Assembly (NCBI GenBank): GCA_029051915.1
Contig: JAIDKM010000341.1
Coordinates: 1 to 6,530, forward strand
Direction of reading: 5' to 3'
DNA from: Alistipes sp.
GTDB taxonomy: Bacteria > Bacteroidota > Bacteroidia > Bacteroidales > Rikenellaceae
DNA length: 6,530 bases
Numbering within the stretch: position 1 is the first letter of the stretch; each line of letters opens with the position of its first letter. Positions 1-5,579 of the stretch are shown here, in pieces. The position numbers were made by a program, and so were the translations under genes. Below the pieces are notes generated by a model. The model searched no databases, was not told the DNA's origin, and saw only the letters and a program-made list of their open reading frames with translations.

Positions 1-155
1 CGTATACGCAGTTTCAACAGAGTCTGCTGCTGCCCGAAAACGTCGTGCGCGACAAGATCGCCGCGAAAGTCGAGAACGGCGTGATGACGATCGATATACC
101 CAAGAAACCGGTGGCCGAAACGACGCCGGCGGCCCGTCAGATCGAAGTGAAATAG
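1..155 (+). CDS. Hsp20/alpha-crystallin family small heat-shock protein, C-terminal fragment
   Basis: Only the last 50 codons are present; the first whole codon starts at base 3 and the TAG stop is 153-155. The readable end runs from a segment ending LLLPENV, through KIAAKVENGVMTIDIPKK, to a short tail ending RQIEVK. The pattern 'LPENV..DKI.A...NGV.TI.IPK' is the end of the alpha-crystallin domain of Hsp20 chaperones (strands 8-9). Family knowledge: these are ATP-independent cytoplasmic holdases that bind unfolding proteins and assemble into oligomers through a C-terminal I/V-x-I/V motif; the terminal IEV here could fill that role. A strong terminator follows 22 bases after the stop, so this is the last gene of its transcript. 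The start and any heat-shock control lie outside the window. Confidence 0.9.
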   Translation, partial: YTQFQQSLLLPENVVRDKIAAKVENGVMTIDIPKKPVAETTPAARQIEVK

Positions 156-177
156 AGACGGCGGAGCCTGTTTCCGT

Positions 178-212
178 AAGAGTTTCCCGAATCCCGGGAA
201 ACTCTTTTTTTT
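178..212 (+). terminator. Rho-independent terminator after the Hsp20 gene
   Basis: An 11-bp perfect stem (AAGAGTTTCCC at 178-188 with GGGAAACTCTT at 196-206) encloses a 7-base loop and runs into eight consecutive T (205-212). It lies 22 bases past the Hsp20 stop and should end that transcript. Confidence 0.93.
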
Positions 213-317
213 GCCGGAATGTGGCGCCGGCACCGGCCTTTTGTACGCGTTGCAGCCTTGAGAGAGCGAGGTCGGCGGGAATAGCGGCGTTTTCTATGGT
301 GCGTAGCGAAAAATTGT

Positions 318-325
318 TACCTTTG
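318..325 (+). promoter_or_regulatory. Bacteroidota-type -7 promoter box for the gene at 363
   Basis: TACCTTTG matches the Bacteroidota -7 consensus TAnnTTTG and lies 37 bases before the ATG at 363, giving a leader of roughly 30 bases. No good -33 TTTG sits 19-21 bases upstream; the nearest candidate is TTTC at 291-294. The call therefore rests on the -7 box and its position. The rest of the gap (213-317) is GC-rich with a small GCCGG-type inverted repeat and nothing else I recognise. Confidence 0.6.
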
Positions 326-362
326 CAACTTGACGCTGCAGTGGCAGCGAACAGGTATCGTT

Positions 363-890
363 ATGAAAAAATTCTTGCAGATTTTCGTGTTGCTGCTGCT
401 GGTGGCGGCGGGCATCTTCGTCTATTTCCGGTTTTTCTTCGTCTTCGGCGAAGGCGTAAAGAGCGGCGAACTCAACTATGTGGTTTACAAGGGAGTCTTG
501 TTCAAGACCTACGAAGGCAAATTGATCCAGTCGGGCATTCGCTCCAAGACCGTCGGTTCGGTGCAGTCATACGAGTTCGAATTTTCGATCGACGACGAGG
601 CTCTGGCCCGCGAACTGATGTTGCAGGGCGGCAAGACGTTGGAACTTCACTACAAAGAGTATTTCGGTGCACTGCCCTGGCGGGGATTCACGAAGTTTAT
701 CGTTGACAGCATTGTTGCGTTTCCGGCTGCCGTGCCGCCCGCGACTGAAGCGCCGGCGGTTTCTGCGACGAAGCCTGCCGCTGACGAGCAGCCGGTTCCC
801 GAGGCGATGCCCTCCGCCGAAGAACAACCGAGTCCGGAGGAACCGCTCCCTTCTGAAGAAGAGCAGCCGATTTCCGGATTCACGGTATGA
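363..890 (+). CDS. Membrane-anchored protein of unknown function with acidic Pro/Glu-rich tail
   Basis: The product is 175 residues. I start it at the ATG at 363 (MKKFLQIF). The frame stays open to a TTG at 330, but that start would put eleven extra residues ahead of a clean signal-anchor and would lie inside the expected promoter-leader region. Residues 4-26 form one very hydrophobic segment behind two lysines, so this is a signal anchor or uncleaved signal peptide with no lipobox cysteine. Residues 31-117 form a compact domain (ELNYVVYKGVLFKTYEGKLI, then YEFEFSIDDE and ELHYKEYFGALPWRG) that I recognise as conserved in Bacteroidetes proteins of unknown function. Homologues are sometimes labelled 6-phosphogluconate dehydrogenase, but no dinucleotide-binding motif is visible and the protein is far too short for that enzyme. 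Residues 120-170 are low-complexity, rich in Pro, Ala and Glu with repeated EEQP, and probably disordered. The tail probably extends outside the cytoplasmic membrane. Single gene, closed by its own terminator. Confidence 0.85.
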   Translation: MKKFLQIFVLLLLVAAGIFVYFRFFFVFGEGVKSGELNYVVYKGVLFKTYEGKLIQSGIRSKTVGSVQSYEFEFSIDDEALARELMLQGGKTLELHYKEYFGALPWRGFTKFIVDSIVAFPAAVPPATEAPAVSATKPAADEQPVPEAMPSAEEQPSPEEPLPSEEEQPISGFTV

Positions 891-930
891 TGCCGGCCCC
901 GGACTTTCCACGAAAGGATTTGTTTAACAG

Positions 931-962
931 AAAGAGAATTCCGCTACGGGGTTCTCTTTTTT
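931..962 (+). terminator. Rho-independent terminator, possibly used from both sides
   Basis: AAAGAGAATTCCG (931-943) pairs with CGGGGTTCTCTTT (947-959) over 13 bp, including two G-U pairs, around a CTA loop; six T follow (957-962). It ends the gene at 363-890. The TAA of the minus-strand acetyltransferase gene (963-961) overlaps this T tract, so the same hairpin is the first structure met by transcripts arriving from the right. On that strand its tail (TTTCTGTT) is weaker. Confidence 0.88.
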
Positions 963-1401
963 ATCGTTCCAGGTGCAGGATCGGGTAGGGCCTGCCCGAG
1001 GGATCGGTGGCATCGCGCGCGACGATGCGGAACCCGAGCCGGGCGTAGAATGCTGCGGCCGCGCTGTTTTGTTCGTTTACGTCTGTGCGGCGGACTCCGC
1101 AGTACGTCGCGACGTAGTTTAGCAGCTTGCTGCCCAGCCCCTTGCCGAATTGGGTCGGGGCCACGAAAAGCATTTCGAGTTTGTCGCCTTCGGTACCGGC
1201 GAAGGCTGCGAAAGCACCGTCGTTATCGCGTAATACGTGGAGCGTTGCGGCCGGAAGCGCTTCTTCGCGTACGAGCCGGCGGTAGAGCGGGATATCCTCG
1301 GGCGCAAGAAAGTCGTGCGTGGCCCGCACCGAGGTCTCCCAAAGGTCGGTCAGCGCATCGAGTTCCGAGGCCGTGGGATTGACGAGCCGTTCGATATTCA
1401 T
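961..1401 (-). CDS. GNAT-family N-acetyltransferase, YjaB-like
   Basis: The product is 146 residues, about the normal length for a single-domain GNAT enzyme. Motifs seen in order: ATHDFL at 27-32; the beta4 strand KLEMLFV at 74-80; the acetyl-CoA pyrophosphate loop FGKGLG at 85-90, where Phe replaces the usual Arg/Gln; DVNEQN at 108-113; AFYARLGF at 117-124; and GRPYPILHL at 136-144. The ATHDFL, NEQN and PYP blocks match Escherichia coli YjaB and related acetyltransferases. Family knowledge: these enzymes move an acetyl group from acetyl-CoA to an amine; the substrate cannot be read from this sequence. The ATG shares four bases (ATGA, 1398-1401) with the stop of the upstream ferredoxin gene, so translation is probably coupled and the pair is one operon. 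The frame remains open far upstream, but that extension is antisense or out-of-frame sequence. Confidence 0.9.
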   Translation of the reverse strand: MNIERLVNPTASELDALTDLWETSVRATHDFLAPEDIPLYRRLVREEALPAATLHVLRDNDGAFAAFAGTEGDKLEMLFVAPTQFGKGLGSKLLNYVATYCGVRRTDVNEQNSAAAAFYARLGFRIVARDATDPSGRPYPILHLER

Positions 1402-2222
1402 AAGAGCGTTACCGGAGGTTTGCGCCGCGAAAAATCGCGGGAGAGTGCTGCGGCGAATGGCGTTTCGAATGTGCGTGCACCTGCCGGGCAGCCTTTCACG
1501 CAGGCGCAGCAACGCAGGCACAACGTCGGATCGGTATGCGTTTCGTCGCCGGGGGCGATGGCCTGTGTCGGGCAAAGCGACGCGCAGCGGCCGCAGCGGG
1601 TGCATCGCTCCGCATCGGCGACCGGAGCGGGAACGTTCCGATTCCTGCGCTGCCGCCAGAGGTAGGCCAGCACGAAGCCGATGAACCGCAGCATGGGCCA
1701 TAGCGGCGTGCGGGGCGAGTGCAGACGGCGCACATCGATCTTCCGAAGATCGCCGTGCGAGAGCTTTTCCCGGATTCGGCTTCCGAATGCAGCCGCTTCG
1801 GCGAGGTCTTCCGTGTCGGGACGCCCGGCGGCGATGGGTGTGTCCGGCGAACTGTAGGAATGTTCTCCGATGAATGCGGCCGCTGCAACGGGGCGGAATC
1901 CGTGCTGTTCGGCCCATGCGGCGAGTTCGGCCGCCGCACCTTCGAAAGCCCGGTTGCCATAGACGGCGACGATGACGGCCGGCGTGCCGTTGCCCTGCGC
2001 GGCGGCCATTCGTTCGAGGGCGATGGCCGGGATGCGGCCACTGTAGACGGGAGCGGCGAGGATCGCCACGTCGGTGGCGGCGAATTGCATGACCGGTGCG
2101 GCCGAGCGGGTGAGGTCGATTTCTGCGATCGGGCCGCCGAGTCCTTGGGCGATGGCGGCGGTTACGCGCCGTGTGGTGCCGGTCGGCGAAAAGAGGAGGG
2201 TGCGGATGCTGGTCGGTTCCAT
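1398..2222 (-). CDS. EFR1-type flavodoxin-ferredoxin fusion, two [4Fe-4S] clusters
   Basis: The product is 274 residues. An N-terminal flavodoxin-like domain (about 1-155) begins LLFSPTGTTRRV, the FMN phosphate loop at residues 9-20, with further flavin-side loops at PVYSGRIP (58-65) and AVYGNRAF (86-93). A linker with the hydrophobic patch FIGFVLAYLW (180-189) follows. The C-terminal part holds two bacterial ferredoxin motifs, CTRCGRCASLCP (Cys 207, 210, 213, 217) and CLRCCACVKGCP (Cys 235, 238, 241, 245), each CxxCxxCxxxCP and so able to bind a [4Fe-4S] cluster. This layout is that of EFR1-family proteins, presumed electron carriers between flavin and Fe-S partners; the physiological partner is unknown. 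The start is the ATG just before PTSIRTLLFSPTG, about 47 bases downstream of a TACTTTTG box on the same strand. A longer open frame to 3575 is antisense to the desulfidase gene and is not coding. First gene of an operon with the acetyltransferase. Confidence 0.9.
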   Translation of the reverse strand: MEPTSIRTLLFSPTGTTRRVTAAIAQGLGGPIAEIDLTRSAAPVMQFAATDVAILAAPVYSGRIPAIALERMAAAQGNGTPAVIVAVYGNRAFEGAAAELAAWAEQHGFRPVAAAAFIGEHSYSSPDTPIAAGRPDTEDLAEAAAFGSRIREKLSHGDLRKIDVRRLHSPRTPLWPMLRFIGFVLAYLWRQRRNRNVPAPVADAERCTRCGRCASLCPTQAIAPGDETHTDPTLCLRCCACVKGCPAGARTFETPFAAALSRDFSRRKPPVTLL

Positions 2223-2268
2223 TTGTTCGCTTTTTGTGCTGTTTCGGCTGCCGGATGTCCGGCTGGTA

Positions 2269-2276
2269 CAAAAGTA
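2269..2276 (-). promoter_or_regulatory. -7 promoter box for the EFR1 ferredoxin operon
   Basis: Read on the minus strand this is TACTTTTG, a full match to TAnnTTTG, 46 bases before the ATG at 2222. The upstream -33 element is poor: only an ATTTA-like stretch near 2290-2294. The call is from the -7 box and the divergent layout. Confidence 0.6.
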
Positions 2277-2293
2277 GAAAAATTCCGGATAAA

Positions 2294-2325
2294 TTTGGCA
2301 TTGCTCCCGACTTGCGCTATCTTTG
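2294..2325 (+). promoter_or_regulatory. Promoter of the cysteine desulfidase-family gene
   Basis: TTTG at 2294-2297, a 20-base spacer and TATCTTTG at 2318-2325 together form a near-ideal Bacteroidota promoter (TTTG, 19-21 bases, TAnnTTTG). Transcription should start near 2331, leaving a leader of about 90 bases before the ATG at 2421. Confidence 0.78.
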
Positions 2326-2337
2326 TTAAAAGATTTG

Positions 2338-2392
2338 CCTCGGCAGGTGCGGGCTCCTCGGGATGGCTTCCGGACGCTCCTTTTTGCCGAGG
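2338..2392 (+). promoter_or_regulatory. Possible structured 5' leader of the desulfidase-family gene
   Basis: CCTCGGCA (2338-2345) is perfectly complementary to TGCCGAGG (2385-2392). Two G-U pairs can extend the stem inward, and GCG/CGC (2349-2351 with 2375-2377) and GGA/TCC (2361-2363 with 2369-2371) can nest inside. It lies almost wholly within the predicted leader and ends 28 bases before the start codon. I do not recognise it as a known riboswitch; it lacks the conserved blocks of the SAM-I class. It could be a chance fold of GC-rich sequence. Confidence 0.35.
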
Positions 2393-2420
2393 GCCAGGTT
2401 TGTCCCAAATATCGATGTTC

Positions 2421-3707
2421 ATGATTCCAGAGTCCGAACGCCAGCAGATAGTCGATCTGATCCGCCGTGAGGTGGTTCCCGCCATCGGCTGCACCGAACC
2501 GATCGCCGTGGCCCTGTGTACGGCCCGTGCTGCGGAGCTGCTCGGCATGCCGCCCGAGAAGATCGCGGTGCGTCTGAGCGCCAATATTCTCAAGAATGCG
2601 ATGGGCGTGGGGATTCCCGGCACCGGCATGATCGGCCTGCCGATCGCTGTGGCGCTGGGGGCTCTGATCGGCCGATCGGAATACGAACTCGAAGTCCTGC
2701 GCGACGTAATGCCTGAAGCTGTGGCGCGCGGCCGGGCCTATATTGACGAGAAGCGGATCTGCATCGGACTGAAAGAGGGAACCGACGAAAAACTCTATAT
2801 TGAGATCGAAGCCGAAGCGGCCGGACACCGGGCCGTGGCGATCATTGCGGGCGGGCATACCCGGTTCGTCTACCTGGAGCGCGACGGCCTCGTGGAGCTC
2901 GACGAACGGACTCCTGCATCCGGAGCTGCGGTCGAGAGCGACGTTCCCCTTTCCCTGCAGCGGGTGTGGGACTTCGCGATGACGGCTCCTGTCGATGAAC
3001 TGCGTTTCATTCTTGAAACCCGCCGTCTGAACAAAGCTGCGGCCGAAAAGTCGTTCGCCGGCGAGTACGGCCATTGTGTCGGCCGCACGCTGCGCCGCGA
3101 ACGCGAGCTGCAAGTGATCGGCGACAGTGTGTTTTCGCGCATCCTTTCTTACACCTCGGCGGCCTGCGACGCCCGCATGGCCGGGGCGATGATTCCGGTC
3201 ATGAGCAATTCCGGCAGCGGGAACCAGGGCATTGCGGCGACGCTTCCGGTCGTGGTCTATGCCGAGGAGACGGGTGCCGACGAAGAGCGGACGATCCGTG
3301 CGCTGACGCTCAGCCACCTGACCGTGATCTATATCAAACAATCGCTGGGCCGCCTCTCCGCCTTGTGCGGGTGCGTCGTTGCGGCGACGGGCTCCAGCTG
3401 CGGCATCGTCTATCTGATGGGCGGCGGCTATGCACAGACCGTGGCGGCGGTGAAGAACATGATCGCCAACCTTACGGGCATGATCTGCGACGGTGCCAAA
3501 CCGAGCTGCGCCATGAAACTGACGAGCGGTGTTTCGACGGCCGTGGTTTCGGCGCTGATGGCGATGGACGGTCATTGCGTAACGCCGGTCGAGGGGATCA
3601 TCGACGAAGATGTCGACAAGTGCATCCGCAACCTGACGGACATCGGCCGTGAGGGCATGAACGAAACCGACCGCCTGGTGCTCGACATCATGACGAACAA
3701 GTGCTGA
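2421..3707 (+). CDS. UPF0597 / L-cysteine desulfidase (serine dehydratase alpha-like) family protein
   Basis: The product is 428 residues, normal length for UPF0597 (E. coli YhaM/CdsB is the best-known relative). I chose the ATG at 2421 (MIPESERQQI) because family members begin this way; an ATG two codons earlier (2415) would add only Met-Phe. The signature PAIGCTEPIAVAL (residues 20-32) holds Cys24, in the place of the catalytic base cysteine of archaeal L-cysteine desulfidase. Cys327 (GSSCG), Cys356 and Cys363 (CDGAKPSC) are the likely ligands of a [4Fe-4S] cluster; the six-residue gap between the last two equals that of the Methanocaldococcus enzyme as I recall it. The LSANILKNAMGVGIPGTG block (44-61) is also typical. 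Expected reaction: L-cysteine to pyruvate, ammonia and sulfide in the cytoplasm; L-serine or another substrate remains possible. Single gene with its own promoter, leader and terminator. A longer open frame upstream to 1719 is antisense to the ferredoxin gene and is rejected. Confidence 0.9.
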   Translation: MIPESERQQIVDLIRREVVPAIGCTEPIAVALCTARAAELLGMPPEKIAVRLSANILKNAMGVGIPGTGMIGLPIAVALGALIGRSEYELEVLRDVMPEAVARGRAYIDEKRICIGLKEGTDEKLYIEIEAEAAGHRAVAIIAGGHTRFVYLERDGLVELDERTPASGAAVESDVPLSLQRVWDFAMTAPVDELRFILETRRLNKAAAEKSFAGEYGHCVGRTLRRERELQVIGDSVFSRILSYTSAACDARMAGAMIPVMSNSGSGNQGIAATLPVVVYAEETGADEERTIRALTLSHLTVIYIKQSLGRLSALCGCVVAATGSSCGIVYLMGGGYAQTVAAVKNMIANLTGMICDGAKPSCAMKLTSGVSTAVVSALMAMDGHCVTPVEGIIDEDVDKCIRNLTDIGREGMNETDRLVLDIMTNKC

Positions 3708-3725
3708 GCAGGCGCTACGGATAGA

Positions 3726-3760
3726 AAAAGAGACTTTCGCTCGATGCGGAAGTCTCTTTT
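3726..3760. terminator. Bidirectional terminator between convergent genes
   Basis: AAAAGAGACTT (3726-3736) and AAGTCTCTTTT (3750-3760) are perfect inverse complements. An inner TCGC/GCGG (3737-3740 with 3746-3749) extends the stem around a TCGAT loop. Both strands end in a short T run, four on plus and five on minus. It sits 18 bases after the desulfidase-family stop and 29 bases from the waaA stop, so it can end both convergent transcripts. Confidence 0.88.
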
Positions 3761-3789
3761 GTTTCGGGGCCGGTTCGACTGTCCCTCCC

Positions 3790-5016
3790 TTACTGGAAAA
3801 TCGTGCGGAGAATCAACCCGGTAGCGCCTTGATGGCTGGTGGTGTAGTCTTTGGCGACGCGGCTGGTTTTCAGCAGGAAATCGGGATCGTCGCGCAACGG
3901 AGAGAACCAGTCGCGCAGCTGATCGTAGTTTTCTACGGCTTGGGCAGCGCCGAGCATGGCCAGGTCGCGGGCCTCCTTGAACTTTTCGTAGTTGGGGCCG
4001 AAAGCGATCGGAAGGCCGAACGTAGCCGCTTCCAGCGTGTTGTGGATGCCGACGCCGAATCCGCCGCCGATATATCCCCATGCAGCGTACCCGTAGACCG
4101 ACGAGAGCAATCCCACCGTGTCGAGAATCAACAACTGGGTCGATTCGAAGTCCGTGTCGGCCGAACACTGCGTGTAGCGCAGGGCTCCGCCGCGGGTCTG
4201 CTCCATCAATCGGGCGATGCGGCTCTCCTCCATTTCGTGAGGTGCGACGAGGAACCGGATGCCGGGATTGTCGTTCATCAACCGGATCAGCAACTCCTCG
4301 TCGGGGCCCCAGGTCGAGCCGGCGACGAAAAGGCGCTTGTCGCCTTTGAACCGCTCGACGATATCGATCTTGCGGGCGGCCAGCGCGATTTCGGCCACGC
4401 GGTCGAAGCGCGTGTCGCCGGCGACGACCGCATTGTCGAAGCCGAGTTCGGCGAGCAGCTGTTTCGACTCCTCGTTCTGCACGAACAAGGCGTCGAAGGC
4501 TTCGAGCGCCTGCCGCCACATGCCGCCGTAAGGCTTGAAGAAGATCGAGTCGCGGCGGAAGATGGCCGAGACGATGTAGCTGCGGATCTTGCGGCGCCGC
4601 AACTCCCCGAGCAAGTTGAGCCAGAATTCGTACTTGACGAAGATGGCGATTTCGGGGCGGGCGATGTCGAGAAACCGCCGGGCGTTGCGCGGCGTGTCGA
4701 GCGGCAGGTAGAAGATGTAGTCGGCGCCGTCGTAATTCTTCCGGATCTCGTAGCCCGAGGGCGAGAAAAATGTGAGCAGGATCTTGTATTCGGGATGTTC
4801 GCGGCGGAGTTTCTCGATGATGGGGCGTCCCTGCTCGAATTCGCCGAGCGACGCCGCATGTATCCAGACGATGCGGGCCCGGGGGTCGATCGTCTGCGCC
4901 ATGCGGCGGAAGAGATGCCGGCGTCCCTCGATCCACTGCCGGGCTTTCGCAATGCGCAACGCCGCGATCCGGACGGCCCATCCGTAGAGCATCAGCCCCA
5001 GATTATAGATCCACAT
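3790..5016 (-). CDS. waaA: 3-deoxy-D-manno-octulosonic acid (Kdo) transferase, WaaA/KdtA
   Basis: The product is 408 residues, in the normal range for WaaA. Family knowledge: this inner-membrane-associated GT-B glycosyltransferase moves Kdo from CMP-Kdo onto lipid IVA, building the LPS inner core. Seen in order: an N-terminal hydrophobic stretch (residues 2-20), the likely membrane anchor; WIHAASLGEF (51-60), where Glu59 fits the catalytic glutamate of the GE motif; FVKYEFWLN (126-134), matching the 'ELWPN' region; VAGSTW (231-236) and APHEME (258-263) of the CMP-Kdo side; and GGGFGVGIHNTLEAA (317-331) with FGPNYEKFKEA (339-349), the C-terminal donor-binding signature. Nothing is missing. It has its own promoter and a leader of about 155 bases. 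It also lies downstream of pepE and the yraN-like gene on the same strand with no visible terminator, so read-through is likely. Number of Kdo residues added cannot be told. Confidence 0.95.
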   Translation of the reverse strand: MWIYNLGLMLYGWAVRIAALRIAKARQWIEGRRHLFRRMAQTIDPRARIVWIHAASLGEFEQGRPIIEKLRREHPEYKILLTFFSPSGYEIRKNYDGADYIFYLPLDTPRNARRFLDIARPEIAIFVKYEFWLNLLGELRRRKIRSYIVSAIFRRDSIFFKPYGGMWRQALEAFDALFVQNEESKQLLAELGFDNAVVAGDTRFDRVAEIALAARKIDIVERFKGDKRLFVAGSTWGPDEELLIRLMNDNPGIRFLVAPHEMEESRIARLMEQTRGGALRYTQCSADTDFESTQLLILDTVGLLSSVYGYAAWGYIGGGFGVGIHNTLEAATFGLPIAFGPNYEKFKEARDLAMLGAAQAVENYDQLRDWFSPLRDDPDFLLKTSRVAKDYTTSHQGATGLILRTIFQ

Positions 5017-5054
5017 GGACGGAGTGCTGTGTGTAGTTTAAAATCCAGTTATGA

Positions 5055-5088
5055 GGCTCCGGGCGTGTGTTCCTGCTCTCCCGAAGCC
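5055..5088 (-). promoter_or_regulatory. Hairpin in the long waaA 5' leader
   Basis: On the minus strand GGCTTCGGG (5088-5080) pairs with CCCGGAGCC (5063-5055) as nine consecutive pairs, one of them G-U, around a 16-base loop. The G-U pair becomes an A-C mismatch on the plus strand, so the stem suits the waaA transcript. The surrounding leader (about 5017-5172) has no convincing gene; it also has a 7-bp inverted pair (5113-5119 with 5168-5174) and an 8-base direct repeat ACGACGAT (5110-5117 and 5138-5145). Function unknown. Confidence 0.35.
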
Positions 5089-5178
5089 GGGCGTCCCGCT
5101 CTTGCTAAGACGACGATAATCAAGCCGAAAGCAGTGCACGACGATGCGTTTCCTGCCGGGGCGAAATTTATCGTGAAG

Positions 5179-5209
5179 CAAAGATAGCATTTTTTGTCGG
5201 AAATGCAAA
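5179..5209 (-). promoter_or_regulatory. Promoter of waaA
   Basis: Read on the minus strand: TTTG (5209-5206), a spacer of exactly 19 bases, then TATCTTTG (5186-5179), an ideal Bacteroidota promoter. It begins two bases beyond the stop of the yraN-like gene. The spacer is framed by an inverted repeat, GCATTT (5187-5192) and AAATGC (5201-5206), which could be an operator or chance. Confidence 0.82.
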
Positions 5210-5210
5210 A

Positions 5211-5573
5211 TCACCAGTTGCACTCCATGGCCTCTTCTATCAACCGCACCTGCGTCGTGCCGTCGGGTGCGATCTCGACGGCCGCCAGGTCGAACTGGAT
5301 CTCGGAATCGTCGCCCGTGCAGGCCAGATAGGAACCGGCTGCGCGGCGCAGGGCCCGGAACTTTCGGGGTGTGATCGCCTGCTCGGGAGTCGTGAGCGAA
5401 CCGAGGCGGCGGGTTTTGACTTCGACGAAGTGGATCGTCCGCTCCTTGCGTGCCACGATGTCGAGTTCGTAGCGGCCCTGCCGCCAGTTGAGCGCGCAGA
5501 TCTCGTAACCGGCACGGCGCAGATACTCCGCGGCGGCCCGTTCGCCGGCCCGGCCCGTTTCGGCTGTCGTCAT
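5211..5573 (-). CDS. YraN/UPF0102 family nuclease-like protein
   Basis: The product is 120 residues, the usual size for UPF0102. Conserved blocks: GRAGERAAAEYLRRAGYEI (7-25); LNWRQGRYELDIVAR (28-42), with Glu36 and Asp38; and HFVEVKTRR (48-56), with Glu51 and Lys53. The E-x-D ... E-V-K arrangement is the core of the PD-(D/E)xK nuclease fold, and the metal-binding residues look intact. Family knowledge: the protein resembles Holliday-junction resolvase-like endonucleases, but its cellular role is not established, so I assign no activity. The gene follows pepE by six bases (5574-5579) and is surely co-transcribed with it. Its end abuts the waaA promoter. The start ATG at 5573 is the only good one and gives the expected short N-terminus before GRxGE. 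Confidence 0.92.
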   Translation of the reverse strand: MTTAETGRAGERAAAEYLRRAGYEICALNWRQGRYELDIVARKERTIHFVEVKTRRLGSLTTPEQAITPRKFRALRRAAGSYLACTGDDSEIQFDLAAVEIAPDGTTQVRLIEEAMECNW

Positions 5574-5579
5574 ACCTAT

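Noticed and set aside
330..362. A TTG start giving an 11-residue extension of the membrane protein
   Set aside because: The extension lies just behind the -7 box in the expected leader, and the ATG at 363 begins a typical Lys-Lys plus hydrophobic signal anchor.
1719..2414. An open N-terminal extension of the desulfidase-family protein
   Set aside because: It is antisense to the ferredoxin gene, crosses a good promoter at 2294-2325, and family members begin at MIPESE.
2326..2420. SAM or other sulfur-related riboswitch in the desulfidase leader
   Set aside because: The conserved SAM-I sequence blocks are absent, and I could match no other class by eye. It is kept only as an unclassified fold.
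1398..3575. A 725-codon minus-strand open frame covering the desulfidase-family gene
   Set aside because: Only its last 274 codons (from 2222) match a known family. The upstream part is antisense to a conserved gene and is Arg/His-rich, as expected from a GC-rich shadow frame.
5040..5100. A tRNA-like or short-peptide gene in the waaA leader
   Set aside because: The GCCTCATAACTGG stretch hints at an anticodon arm, but no acceptor stem or T-arm can be built. A short frame ending at its TAA has only a TTG start and no support.
3829..5187. A 452-codon plus-strand open frame opposite waaA
   Set aside because: waaA on the other strand has all its family motifs. This frame has low-complexity Asp/Glu/Arg composition and no recognisable domain.
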